From: JBQTIQ01 sp052387955
GTDB lineage: Bacteria > Actinomycetota > Acidimicrobiia > Acidimicrobiales > JACDCH01
Assembly: GCA_052387955.1 (NCBI GenBank)
Contig: JBQTIQ010000011.1
Coordinates: 1 to 64,000 of the forward strand
Direction: 5' to 3'
DNA: 64,000 bases
Shown: piece after piece, positions 26,062 to 34,401 of the stretch
Position numbering within the stretch: the first letter of the stretch is position 1
How the letters are laid out: the number at the start of each line of letters is the position of its first letter
The notes under the pieces: model-generated
Database searches by the model: none
What the model saw: the letters and a program-made list of their open reading frames with translations, nothing else
Told to the model about the DNA's origin: nothing
Translations under genes and position numbers: made by a program

Positions 26062-27332
26062 CCGCAGAGGGAGAACTTCCCGTCCAGCGGACATCGGCCG
26101 GAAACGACCGCGACACATCGCGGCGCGATGGTCCTCGGGTGCGAACGAAAGGAGCGCTTCAGGGCGACGACGCCAAGCCCAGCGCCCCGGGTGGCGACGG
26201 AGCTCAGCCGCCCAGAGACACGGCGACGGCGTCGCTCGCCGGCTTCACGGTCGGGATCACCGCCGACCGGCGGTGGGACGAACAGGCCGCCCTCTTCGAG
26301 CGTCGGGGGGCGTCGGTCCAGCACGGGCCGACCATCCGGACCGGTCCTCTCCCCGGCGACGGCCAGCTCCGGGACGTCACCGAGTCGATCATCTCCCAGC
26401 CCCCCGACGTGCTGGTGGCCAACACCGGCATCGGGATCCGTTCCTGGTTCTCGGCCGCCGAGAGCTGGGGACTCGACGCCGAGCTGCTCCGGGCGCTGTC
26501 GGCGGCCACCATCCATGCCCGCGGCCCGAAAGCGTCGGCTGCGGTCGTGGCCGTCGGCCTACCGGTCGCCAGCCGGGCCGGTACCGAACGCCTGCGCGAG
26601 GCGATCGACCTCGTCCTCGAGGACGCCCCGGCGCCAGGCACGGTGGTCGCCGTCCAGCTCGACGGCAGCGGCGCCAGCGACGAGGTCGGGCGCCTGCGGG
26701 CGGCCGGGGTCGTCGTGGTCGAGGTGCCGCCCTACGTGTGGACGATGCCGGCCGACCCCAGACCGGCATTGCGCCTGGCCGACGCCGTCATCAGCGGACG
26801 CGTCCACGCGGTGACGTTCACGGCCGGGCCGGCAGCACGCAACTTGCTGGCGCTGGCCGACGAGCACGGCCGTCGCGACGAGTTGGTCGACGCCCTCGCC
26901 GGCATCGTCGTCGGCTGCGTCGGGCCGGTGTGCGCCGAGGCCGCCCGCGACGCCGGCATCTCCCCCGCAGCCGTGGTCGTGCCGGCCCGGGCCCGTCTGG
27001 GGCCCCTGGTACGGGCCGTGGGTGACGCCCTCGAAGCCCGGGAGGTCCACGTGCCCTCCGGGGCCGGCCGCCTCACGCTGCGGGGCACCAGGCTCCAGTC
27101 CGACGACCACGAGGTCGACCTCACCGACGTCGAGGCCCGCCTCTTCGCGGCCCTCGCCCGCCGGCCCGGCGCCGTCCTGTCCAAGCCCGCCCTGTTGCGG
27201 GAAGTGTGGGGCGACGCCGGCGGCGACCCCCATGTCGTCGAGGTCACCGTGTCGCGGCTCCGCCGGCGCCTGGGCCCCCATGGCCGGGTGGTTACCGCGG
27301 TGCCCCGCCGCGGCTACATGCTCCAGACCTGA
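26058..27332 (+). CDS. nnaR: HemD-like / winged-helix regulator of nitrate assimilation (NnaR type)
   Basis: 424 residues: a ~60-residue variable N-terminus, a uroporphyrinogen-III-synthase-like domain (about 62-320) and an OmpR-type winged helix (about 339-424, LTDVEARLFAALARRPGAVLSK to the RRGYMLQT end). This architecture is that of NnaR, which works with GlnR to activate nitrate and nitrite genes in Streptomyces and Mycobacterium. Its place as last gene of the narK operon (GTGA overlap with the reductase) supports that. Because NirB needs siroheme, the HemD domain could also sense a tetrapyrrole intermediate (inference). A true HemD with an added tail is the alternative. Confidence 0.85.
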   Translation: MTAEGELPVQRTSAGNDRDTSRRDGPRVRTKGALQGDDAKPSAPGGDGAQPPRDTATASLAGFTVGITADRRWDEQAALFERRGASVQHGPTIRTGPLPGDGQLRDVTESIISQPPDVLVANTGIGIRSWFSAAESWGLDAELLRALSAATIHARGPKASAAVVAVGLPVASRAGTERLREAIDLVLEDAPAPGTVVAVQLDGSGASDEVGRLRAAGVVVVEVPPYVWTMPADPRPALRLADAVISGRVHAVTFTAGPAARNLLALADEHGRRDELVDALAGIVVGCVGPVCAEAARDAGISPAAVVVPARARLGPLVRAVGDALEAREVHVPSGAGRLTLRGTRLQSDDHEVDLTDVEARLFAALARRPGAVLSKPALLREVWGDAGGDPHVVEVTVSRLRRRLGPHGRVVTAVPRRGYMLQT

Positions 27333-27402
27333 CGCCTTTCGCCCCGGCCCGGTCCGGCCGATCCGCCTGCGTCGCGGCCCGCCCCAACCTGGGCCGGACG
27401 CG

Positions 27403-27451
27403 CTTCTGGCGCCGGCCAGGCCGCATGTGCGGCACGGACCGACGCCAGAAG
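27403..27451. terminator. Cruciform-like bidirectional terminator
   Basis: CTTCTGGCG (27403) pairs with CGCCAGAAG (27443), enclosing a second perfect hairpin GCCGCA-TG-TGCGGC (27420-27433). It sits between convergent nnaR and the EF-hand-repeat gene. Confidence 0.6.
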
Positions 27452-27477
27452 CAGGCGTTCTTCGCCTTAGGGGCTCG

Positions 27478-29298
27478 CTACAGGATCCCACCCAGGCCGA
27501 GCAGGCCACCCCCGTCGTTGTCGTCGTCGGTCAGGCCCAGGGCCTCGAGCAGCCCGTCGATGAGGCCGTCATCGTCATCATCGTCGTCACCGAAGAGGAT
27601 GCCATCGAGGAGCCCGTCACCGTCGCCGTCGCCCAGGAGCCCGTCGAGGAGCCCGTCACCGTCGTCGTCGCCCAGGATCACGCCCAGGATCCCGTCGCCC
27701 CCGAGGATGCCGTTGTCCTCGCTGTTGCCGTCGTCCTCGATGAGCCCGGGCTCGCCGAGCACCAGGTCGACCACATCGTCGACCAGGCAGATGACCACGC
27801 CGAGGAGCCCGTCGGGCGGGTTGCACGGGTTGTCGACCGTGGTCTCCTCCCGGCCCGGCCCCGCCGGTGCGCAGTCGGGATCGAACTGGTCGGTGGAGCC
27901 GTCGCCGTCGTTGTCGACACCGTCGAAGCAGGACCGGTTGTCCCGCGATTCCCGTCCGGGACCGGCCGGGTTGCAGTCGGGGTCGTCGAAGTCACGGAGC
28001 AGGTCGCCGTCGTTGTCGACGCCGTCGTAGCAGTTGCTGTTGTCCCGGACTTCGTTGCCCGGCCCGCCCGGCTGGCAGTCGATGTCGGCTGCGTCGGCCC
28101 GGAAGTCGCCGTCGTTGTCGAGCCCGTCGGCGCAAGGCCCAGGCGGGGTCACTTCGGCGCCGGGACCACTCGGCGTGCAATCGGGGTCGGCGTCGTCGAA
28201 GGCGCCGTCACGGTCGTTGTCGATCAGGTCGAAGCAGGTCCGGTTGTCCCGGTTCTCCCGGCCCGGCCCGCCGGGCTGGCAGTCGAGGTCGTCCTGGTCG
28301 GTGCGGTTGTCGCCGTCGTTGTCGATGCCGTCGGCGCACTGGGGGCCCACCTGGGGGGTGGTCTCCTGGCGGCTACCGCCGGGCTGGCAGTCGGGGTCGG
28401 CACCGTCGAGGAAGCCGTCGTTGTCGTTGTCGAAGCCGTCGAAGCAGGAACGGTTGTTGACCTGCTCGACGCCGGAACCGCCGGGCTGGCAGTCCGGGTC
28501 GGCGGCATCGGTACGACCGTCACCGTCGTTGTCGATCCCATCGGCGCAGGGCCCCGGCGGCGGCGGCGGGGTCGACTCGCGACCAGCGGCGTTGGGCCGG
28601 CAGTCGAGGTCGGCGGCGTCGGTGGTGCCGTCAGCGTCGTTGTCGACACCGTCGAAGCAGTTCCGGTTGTCACGGTTCTCGGTGCCCGGGCCACCGGCCT
28701 GGCAGTCGAGGTCGGCGGCATCGGTACGACCGTCACCGTCGTTGTCGATCCCATCGGCGCACGGCCCCGGCGGCGGCGGCGGCGGGGTGACCTCACGGCC
28801 GGGGCCGCCCGGCAGACAGTCGCCGTCGGCGCCGTCGACCTGGCCGTCACCGTCGTTGTCGAGGCCGTCGAAGCAGGTCCGGTTGTCGGTGTTCTCGACG
28901 CCGGGACCACCCGGCTGACAGTCGAGGTCGGCGGCGTCGACCCGGCCGTCACCGTCGTCGTCGAACCCATTGGTACAGCTCTGCACCGGTGTGGGACTGC
29001 CTTCAGCCCCCATGCCACCGGGGCGGCAGTCGCCGTCACGTTGGTCGCGCAGGTTGTCGCCGTCGTTGTCGAGGCCGTCGAAGCAGGTCGAGTTGTTGTG
29101 CTGCTCGACGCCGCTGAAGCCGGGCTGACAGTCGAGGTCGAACTGGTCCGTCCGGCCGTCGACGTCGTTGTCGATGCCGTCGAAGCACGTCGGGTTGTTC
29201 TGCGGGTCGATGGCGGCGGCGGACCGCAGGCCCGCTCCCAGAGAGCCGATCAAGGTCAGCGATAGGAGTATCGCCATGAGGGAACGGCGTCGACGCAT
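27478..29298 (-). CDS. Secreted protein of 13 Cys-bracketed EF-hand-like repeats
   Basis: A 606-residue exported protein. A signal peptide (RRRR start, hydrophobic core, AAA cleavage) precedes 13 repeats of about 34 residues. Each repeat is C-x2-G-hydrophobic-DNDGDGRTDAADLDC followed by QPGGPG and Glu. The 12-residue loop D-x-D-x-D-G-x2-D-x2-D is that of EF-hand or thrombospondin-type-3 calcium sites, and each is bracketed by two cysteines that could form a disulfide. Repeats tend to alternate between an NRDNRTCFDG lead and a Pro-rich GPCADG lead. A ~110-residue tail is extremely Asp/Gly/Leu-rich. I recognise no named family; a calcium-stiffened surface rod is inference. Confidence 0.82.
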   Translation of the reverse strand: MRRRRSLMAILLSLTLIGSLGAGLRSAAAIDPQNNPTCFDGIDNDVDGRTDQFDLDCQPGFSGVEQHNNSTCFDGLDNDGDNLRDQRDGDCRPGGMGAEGSPTPVQSCTNGFDDDGDGRVDAADLDCQPGGPGVENTDNRTCFDGLDNDGDGQVDGADGDCLPGGPGREVTPPPPPPGPCADGIDNDGDGRTDAADLDCQAGGPGTENRDNRNCFDGVDNDADGTTDAADLDCRPNAAGRESTPPPPPGPCADGIDNDGDGRTDAADPDCQPGGSGVEQVNNRSCFDGFDNDNDGFLDGADPDCQPGGSRQETTPQVGPQCADGIDNDGDNRTDQDDLDCQPGGPGRENRDNRTCFDLIDNDRDGAFDDADPDCTPSGPGAEVTPPGPCADGLDNDGDFRADAADIDCQPGGPGNEVRDNSNCYDGVDNDGDLLRDFDDPDCNPAGPGRESRDNRSCFDGVDNDGDGSTDQFDPDCAPAGPGREETTVDNPCNPPDGLLGVVICLVDDVVDLVLGEPGLIEDDGNSEDNGILGGDGILGVILGDDDGDGLLDGLLGDGDGDGLLDGILFGDDDDDDDGLIDGLLEALGLTDDDNDGGGLLGLGGIL

Positions 29299-29366
29299 TA
29301 TCCACCCGATCTTCTGTGTCAGCCGCGACGGTGGTCGCGTGGCCCCAAGTCCAGACTGCTGATGGT

Positions 29367-29395
29367 TCTCTAACAGACCAGATGGGCCAGGTCAA
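29367..29395 (-). promoter_or_regulatory. Candidate promoter of the EF-hand-repeat gene
   Basis: On the minus strand TTGACC and TAGAGA are exactly 17 nt apart, about 70 nt before the ATG. GGTGG precedes the start. It is one of the best sigma-70-like promoters in the window. Confidence 0.55.
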
Positions 29396-29523
29396 TCAAT
29401 GGTTACCGCTCGGTACTATGGGCGGCCTCCGCGGCCACGGAGGGAGCGCAATCGCTCAAGCCCGCACCTGGGGTGACCGAATAACCGCTACTCGTGCTGC
29501 GCCCCGAGATGGCCGAAACGCCG

Positions 29524-30315
29524 TCACGCGGCCGCCATCGCGTCCTCGGTGAGGAGGCGGAGCAGACGGGCCTGGACGTCCTTGAACCCGGGGTGGTCGA
29601 CGATCGAGACCCGGTCCCGGGGGCGGGGGACGTCGACGGTGATCACGTCGCGCACCGACGGGCCCGGCGGGTTGCTCATGACCACGATGCGGTCCGACAG
29701 GAGGATGGCCTCGTCGATGCCGTGGGTCACCATCACCACGATCTCGGTGTCCGACTCGTTCCCCCACAGCGCCACCAGCTGGGACTGCAACCGTGCCCGG
29801 GTCAGCGCGTCGAGGGCACCGAAGGGCTCGTCGAGCAGCAGGGCCCGCGGCTCGACGGCGAAGGCACGGGCCACTGCGGCGCGCTGGAGCATGTCCCCCG
29901 ACACCTGGCCGGGGCGCTTGTCCTTGTGCTCCCACAGGCCGACGGCGCTGAGGTAGCGCTCGGTGGCGGCGTCGGCCTGCTCGGCCGACCGGTCGGGACG
30001 GGCCGAGCGGGCCGCGATGCGGACGTTGTCGAGCAGGCTGAGCCGGGGCAACAGCGAGTAGTGCTGGAACACGACGGCCCGGTCCGGCCCCGGCCCGGTG
30101 ACGGGTTCGCCGTCGAGGGAGACCGTCCCGGAGTCGGCCCGGAGGAGTCCGGCGGCCACGTTGAGCAGCGTCGACTTCCCGCACCCGGAGTGGCCGATGA
30201 GAGAGACGAACTCGCCCGGTTCGACCGTGAGGTCGATACCCCGCAGGACCTGCTGGCGACCCTTGCGGTCACGCTGGGCGAAGGACTTGGTGATGCCCTG
30301 CAGTACCAAGCTCAT
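29524..30315 (-). CDS. nrtD: Nitrate ABC transporter ATP-binding protein
   Basis: A 263-residue ABC ATPase of the nitrate/sulfonate/taurine family. Walker A is GHSGCGKST, the Q-loop is VFQHYSLLPRL, Walker B is ALLLDEPFGALD and the switch is VTHGIDEA. The signature reads VSGDMLQR instead of the usual LSGGM, a Gly-to-Asp change in the ATP-contacting motif that deserves notice. It is third in the operon with the binding protein and permease, after an unusually long gap of about 115 nt in which I see no gene. Confidence 0.87.
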   Translation of the reverse strand: MSLVLQGITKSFAQRDRKGRQQVLRGIDLTVEPGEFVSLIGHSGCGKSTLLNVAAGLLRADSGTVSLDGEPVTGPGPDRAVVFQHYSLLPRLSLLDNVRIAARSARPDRSAEQADAATERYLSAVGLWEHKDKRPGQVSGDMLQRAAVARAFAVEPRALLLDEPFGALDALTRARLQSQLVALWGNESDTEIVVMVTHGIDEAILLSDRIVVMSNPPGPSVRDVITVDVPRPRDRVSIVDHPGFKDVQARLLRLLTEDAMAAA

Positions 30316-30430
30316 TGGCCGGCCCCCGGGATCGTCGGTGCGCCGGCGCCGACCGAGCGTCGAGGATCACCGGTGGCAACCGACGAGCCAAACCCGCTGG
30401 GCTGATGGTTCGCTCGCGCGTCGAGCTCTC

Positions 30431-31339
30431 TCACGGTTCGACCTCCTCGATGGCGACGGCCCGGCCGAGCCGGAGGAACAGGAGGTCGAGCACCAGGCCG
30501 ACGGCGCCGACCAGGATGATCCCGGCGGCGACTTTGGGCAGGTCGCCGCCGTTGTACCAGATCCAGATCGAGTTCCCGATGCCGGTGACGGCTGACAGCA
30601 TCTCGACGGCGACGATCACCATCCAGCCGATCCCCATGGACAGGCGCATACCGGTGACGATCGACGGCAGCGTGTGGGGGAACAGGATGTGGCGGATGTA
30701 GTTCCACCGCCCGAACTTGAACACTTTGGCCACCGCCCGTTGGTCCCGGGGGACCGAGGAGGCACCGGCGGCGGTGTTGAGCGTGATCGGCCAGAGGGCG
30801 GTGATGAAGATCACCCACACCGACGCCTTCTCGGCGTCCTTGAGCGCGAACAGCACGATCGGGAACCACGCCAGGGGAGACACCGGCCGCAGGAACTGCA
30901 CGACCGGGTTCGCCGCGTCCCAGGCCCGTCGGGATGCGCCGAGCAGCATGCCCAACGGGACGCCGACGAGCACCGCGAACACGAACCCGGAGACCACCCG
31001 CTTGAGCGACGAGAACACGAGCAGGCCCACGCCCTGGTCGTTCGGGCCGTGGTTGTAGAACGGCGACGAGAGCATCGACACCAGCTCGCCGAACGAGTCA
31101 GCCGGCGACGGCACGTCGGGGGACTGGATGGCCACCAGCTGCCACAGGCCGACGAAGGTGGCCATACCCACGATCGTCCAGCCCAGCGTCGAGGCCGCCG
31201 AGCGGAGCCGGCCGGTACCACGGCGTTCGGGCTCGGGCTCGGGCGCCCCAGCCGGTGGGCCGTGCGTCTCGAGGGCCTCGGTTGCGACCGGCACCGTGAG
31301 GACTTCGGGAGCCACGGTCACCGATGCGTGAATGGTCAT
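30431..31339 (-). CDS. nrtB: Nitrate ABC transporter permease
   Basis: A 302-residue membrane protein with about six helices after a ~50-residue cytoplasmic leader rich in Pro and Glu. The EAA-type coupling loop lies around FKFGRWNYIRHILFPHTLPS. The sequence follows the NrtB/SsuC family, and the neighbours fix the substrate as nitrate or nitrite. The ATG overlaps the stop of the binding-protein gene (ATGA) and GAGGTGG precedes it, so translation is coupled. Confidence 0.88.
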   Translation of the reverse strand: MTIHASVTVAPEVLTVPVATEALETHGPPAGAPEPEPERRGTGRLRSAASTLGWTIVGMATFVGLWQLVAIQSPDVPSPADSFGELVSMLSSPFYNHGPNDQGVGLLVFSSLKRVVSGFVFAVLVGVPLGMLLGASRRAWDAANPVVQFLRPVSPLAWFPIVLFALKDAEKASVWVIFITALWPITLNTAAGASSVPRDQRAVAKVFKFGRWNYIRHILFPHTLPSIVTGMRLSMGIGWMVIVAVEMLSAVTGIGNSIWIWYNGGDLPKVAAGIILVGAVGLVLDLLFLRLGRAVAIEEVEP

Positions 31340-32595
31340 ACCCGTGCCACCTCCTGCTCGGGTTTGCTGGGATCGAACGTCACGTCGTCGAGCTTCACGT
31401 CGAAGGGCGCCATGTCGTCGTCGGGCACGTCGATGCCCTCGGCGGTGGCCACTTCCCGGTAGAGGTCGGTGAGGATCAGCTCGTCGGCCAGGCCCTGGTA
31501 GTCGGGGGCGCCGCTCAGGAGCCCGAGCCGCTGGTACTGCGCCATGAACCAGATGGCGTGGGACCGGCGGGGGAAGCTGACGAGGCCGTCGCGGAAGAAC
31601 CGCATCTGATCGCCCTCGAAGGTCTTGGTGCCGAGGCCCGCCCCGAGGTCGTACTCGCCCGTGAGCCGGCCCCGGATGTCGTCCGCCGGAGCGTTGACGT
31701 ACTTCTCGGGGGAGATGATGTCGGCCGCCGCCGACCGGTTGGCGGGGTCGTCGAGCCACTTCCCCGCCTGGAGGACGGCGGCCATGACGTCGCGCAGCAT
31801 GTCGGTCTTGTCGGCCGCGAACTTGGCGTTGCACACCAGGGCCTTCTCGGGATGGAAGTCCCAGAGGTCCTGGGTGGCGAGATGGGTGAAGCCGATGTCC
31901 TTCTGGACCGCCACCGCGCCCCACGGCTCTCCGACGCAGTAGCCCTGGATGTTGCCGACCTCCATGTTCTGCACCATCTGGGGTGGCGGGACCGGCTTGA
32001 TGTCGAGCTTGGAGGCGTCGGCGCCGATCGCCTTCAGCCAGTACCGGAGCCAGATGTCGTGGGTGCCGCCCGGGAACGTCATGGCCAGCTTGGGGGCGTC
32101 CCGGCTGTTGAGGAGCTCGCCGGCCGCCTGCAGGTTGGCGTAGCCGACCTCGGCGAAGTCCTTGGCCAACGTGATGGCCTGGCCGTTCTGGTTGAGCATC
32201 ATGGCGACCCGCAGGTCGCGGCTGCCGGCGCCGCCGATGCCGGTGGCCACCGAGAACGGCATGCTGAAGAGCACGTGCCCGAAGTCGATCTGCCCGTTCA
32301 GCAGGTTGTCACGGGTCGCCGGCCAGGACGCCTGCTTCTCTATGGTGACGTCGAGGCCTCGCTCGGCGAAGTACCCGTTCTCCTTCGCGATGATGAGCGG
32401 AGCGCAGTCGGTGAGGGCGATGAACCCGGCCTTGGCCTTGCGCAGGCCGCCGCCTGACGCGCCGGTCGAAGCGGTCGACTGGCCGCTCGACGTCGTCGCC
32501 GTCTCCGGATCGTCGCCGCAGGCACCGAGCAGCGACCCGGCTGCGGGTACGGCAACGGCCGCGCCTGCCAGCCGGAGGAATCCTCGTCTGTCCAT
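31336..32595 (-). CDS. nrtA: Nitrate-binding lipoprotein, Tat-exported
   Basis: A 419-residue solute-binding protein. The N-terminus carries both a twin-arginine motif (DRRGFLRLAG) and a Leu-Gly-Ala-Cys lipobox, so it is probably folded before export and then lipid-anchored. A Ser/Thr/Gly linker follows. The body matches NrtA/NasF-type nitrate-binding proteins (GFIALTDCAPLIIAKENGYF; FPGGTHDIWLRYWLKAIG). It leads the nrtABD operon. A GlnR-like box ends 35 nt before the ATG. A close relative binding sulfonate is the alternative, but the NrtA-specific motifs and the regulatory site argue for nitrate. Confidence 0.9.
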   Translation of the reverse strand: MDRRGFLRLAGAAVAVPAAGSLLGACGDDPETATTSSGQSTASTGASGGGLRKAKAGFIALTDCAPLIIAKENGYFAERGLDVTIEKQASWPATRDNLLNGQIDFGHVLFSMPFSVATGIGGAGSRDLRVAMMLNQNGQAITLAKDFAEVGYANLQAAGELLNSRDAPKLAMTFPGGTHDIWLRYWLKAIGADASKLDIKPVPPPQMVQNMEVGNIQGYCVGEPWGAVAVQKDIGFTHLATQDLWDFHPEKALVCNAKFAADKTDMLRDVMAAVLQAGKWLDDPANRSAAADIISPEKYVNAPADDIRGRLTGEYDLGAGLGTKTFEGDQMRFFRDGLVSFPRRSHAIWFMAQYQRLGLLSGAPDYQGLADELILTDLYREVATAEGIDVPDDDMAPFDVKLDDVTFDPSKPEQEVARV

Positions 32596-32630
32596 GGCCG
32601 GCGACGGTAGGAAGACCGCGGAGACGATCT

Positions 32631-32646
32631 GTTTCCGCGCCGTGAC
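32631..32646 (-). promoter_or_regulatory. GlnR-type operator upstream of nrtA
   Basis: On the minus strand GTCAC-GGCGCG-GAAAC exactly fits gTnAc-n6-GaAAc. It ends 35 nt before the nrtA ATG, essentially the same spacing as at narK. The upstream half of the double site is weak (TTCAC in phase). It lies in the 203-bp divergent region shared with the TlpA gene. Confidence 0.65.
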
Positions 32647-32798
32647 GCGACCGTGAACGGCCCCTCTCCCGGGCTGGCGGCCGAGCGTGATGTCCGTCTC
32701 GTCACCAGATGGTGAACCGCGCCCGCCGCGAATCTTCTCGGCGTCTGATGGCAGGAGCGATCGCGACCGCCGGGACCGTGCCGCTACCGTCGGGGCCG

Positions 32799-33305
32799 AT
32801 GCTGCTGCGCACGCCCCCGGTCCGCGCCCTGGCCGCGGTCGTCCTGGTGGCGACGCTGGCGGGCTGCGGTGCAGGGAGCTCGGCCGACGCTCCCTCGGCG
32901 ACACCGGTCGACGCCAGCTTCGAGCTGCTGGCGGGAGGGCGCTCGTCGCTGGCGGCGTTGCGGGGCAAGCCGGTCGTGGTGAACTTCTTCTCGTCCACCT
33001 GTATCCCGTGCGCATCCGAGATGCCGGCGTTCGAGCAGGTGAAGGGCGAGCTCGGGGACCGGGTGACCTTCCTCGGCATGAACGTTCAGGACACCGTGGC
33101 CGCCGGCCGGTCGTTCATCGAGACGGTCAAGGTGACCTGGGAGCTCGGGCGCGACCCCGACGGGTCGATCCTGCAGTCGCTCGGCGGGCTCGGTCTGCCC
33201 ACGACATTGGTCCTCGACGCCGGCGGGCACATGGTGTTCAAGCACCTCGGCGCGCTCGAGGCCGACGACCTGCGGGCGGAGCTGGCCGAACTCGGGACCA
33301 GCTAG
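32799..33305 (+). CDS. TlpA-like thiol:disulfide lipoprotein
   Basis: A 168-residue membrane-anchored thioredoxin-fold protein. The ATG at 32799 begins a lipoprotein signal with a Leu-Ala-Gly-Cys lipobox; the frame is open 90 nt further upstream but that part does not read as protein. The redox motif is STCIPC, and a cis-Pro follows in GLPTTLVL. Such proteins reduce disulfides outside the membrane, for example in cytochrome c maturation. It is followed after 2 nt by ccdA, which would supply its electrons. Confidence 0.88.
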   Translation: MLLRTPPVRALAAVVLVATLAGCGAGSSADAPSATPVDASFELLAGGRSSLAALRGKPVVVNFFSSTCIPCASEMPAFEQVKGELGDRVTFLGMNVQDTVAAGRSFIETVKVTWELGRDPDGSILQSLGGLGLPTTLVLDAGGHMVFKHLGALEADDLRAELAELGTS

Positions 33306-33307
33306 GC

Positions 33308-34186
33308 GTGTTCGACGTCCCGGTCGGGCTGGCGTTCACCGCCGGAATGGTGGCGACCGTGAACCCGTGCGGGTTCGCCATGCTGCCGGCCTACCTGTCG
33401 TTCTTCGTCGGCGCCGACGGCGAGGGCAAGGGCGCGGGCGGCGCCGGCCCGAGCACGGCCCGGGCCGTGGTCGTCGGTGTCTGCGTCACCGCCGGGTTCG
33501 CGGCCGCCTTCGGCACCGTCGCCCTGGTCGTGAACCTGTTCAGCGACGGCGTCTACGACGTGGCCCCGTGGCTGTCGTTGGTGATCGGCGCCGCCCTGGT
33601 CGTTACCGGCATCGCCTACGTCGCCGGGTTCCAGCTCAACGTGAAGCTCCCCCACCTGGAGCGGGGCGGGCGCACCACCGGGGCGGGCTCGATGGTCCTC
33701 TTCGGCATCTCCTACGCGGTGGCGTCGATCGGGTGCATGCTGCCGCTCTACGCCCCGGTCTTCGCCACCAGCTTCAACCGGGGCCTGACGTCGGGCATCG
33801 CCTATTTCGCGGCCTTCGTCGCCGGGTTCGGGCTGCTGGTCACCGGGCTGACGGTAACCCTGGCCCTGGCTCGGCTGACGCTGGTGCGCGGGCTGCGCCG
33901 GGCACTGCCCTACGTCAACCGGGTGGCGGGAACGCTGCTGGTGCTGACCGGCGCCTACATCGCCTACTACGGCACCGTCGAGATCCGCACCGGGCAGGGC
34001 CAGGGCGTGCCCGACAGCGCCGTCGTCGACGTGGTCACCCGGTGGTCATCGGAGGCCCAGAACTGGATCGCCGAGCGCAGCACCACCCTCGGCTGGCTGC
34101 TGGCGGTGGCGGTGGCCGCCGGCGTGGGCAGCCTGGTCATGCTGCGGGAGCGGCCGGCCCGGAAGCGCTCGACCAGCCGCACCTGA
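33308..34186 (+). CDS. ccdA: CcdA-type transmembrane electron carrier
   Basis: A 292-residue membrane protein. NPCGFAMLPAYL near the N-terminus and IGCMLPLYAPVF in the middle carry the two cysteines that shuttle electrons from cytoplasmic thioredoxin to outside thiol proteins. Six core helices are visible plus an extra C-terminal segment and helix. With the TlpA protein 2 nt upstream it forms a pair that could serve cytochrome c maturation, relevant to the c-type heme in CtaC (inference). Confidence 0.9.
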   Translation: MFDVPVGLAFTAGMVATVNPCGFAMLPAYLSFFVGADGEGKGAGGAGPSTARAVVVGVCVTAGFAAAFGTVALVVNLFSDGVYDVAPWLSLVIGAALVVTGIAYVAGFQLNVKLPHLERGGRTTGAGSMVLFGISYAVASIGCMLPLYAPVFATSFNRGLTSGIAYFAAFVAGFGLLVTGLTVTLALARLTLVRGLRRALPYVNRVAGTLLVLTGAYIAYYGTVEIRTGQGQGVPDSAVVDVVTRWSSEAQNWIAERSTTLGWLLAVAVAAGVGSLVMLRERPARKRSTSRT

Positions 34187-34244
34187 CCGGCCGGCGACCG
34201 AAGGCGTGCCCGAGGCGTACGGGAACCGTGCGAAGGGTAGTCGC

Positions 34245-34398
34245 CGCAGCGGCCGCCAGGCCGCCGGCGACAGTCTGCGCAGGCAGGAGCGAAGCGACGC
34301 CCGCAGCAGACGAGCGAGCACGTACGCAGCGGCCGCCAGGCCGCCGGCGACAGTCTGCGCAGGCAGGAGCGAAGCGACGCCCGCAGCAGACGAGCGAG
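34245..34398. repeat. Tandem repeat: two identical 74-bp copies at an 80-bp period
   Basis: Bases 34245-34318 and 34325-34398 are identical, separated by 6 nt. Each unit can fold through GTCTGC and GCAGAC. The pair fills the 215-bp gap between convergent ccdA and pdxH. A diverged relative occurs at about 35042-35074, beyond pdxH. Confidence 0.85.
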
Positions 34399-34401
34399 TC
34401 G

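Noticed and set aside
23683..26118. An 811-codon frame antisense to the nitrate reductase
   Set aside because: No family resemblance; the sense frame carries all molybdoenzyme motifs.
27022..29265. A 747-codon open frame opposite the EF-hand-repeat gene (VAVVVDTVEAGPVV-like repeats)
   Set aside because: Its periodicity is just the reverse complement of the DNDGDG repeats. The minus-strand frame has the signal peptide, promoter and regular cysteines.
34245..34398. CRISPR array
   Set aside because: Only two identical 74-bp units at an 80-bp period with a 6-nt spacer; no unique spacers of CRISPR length and no cas genes.
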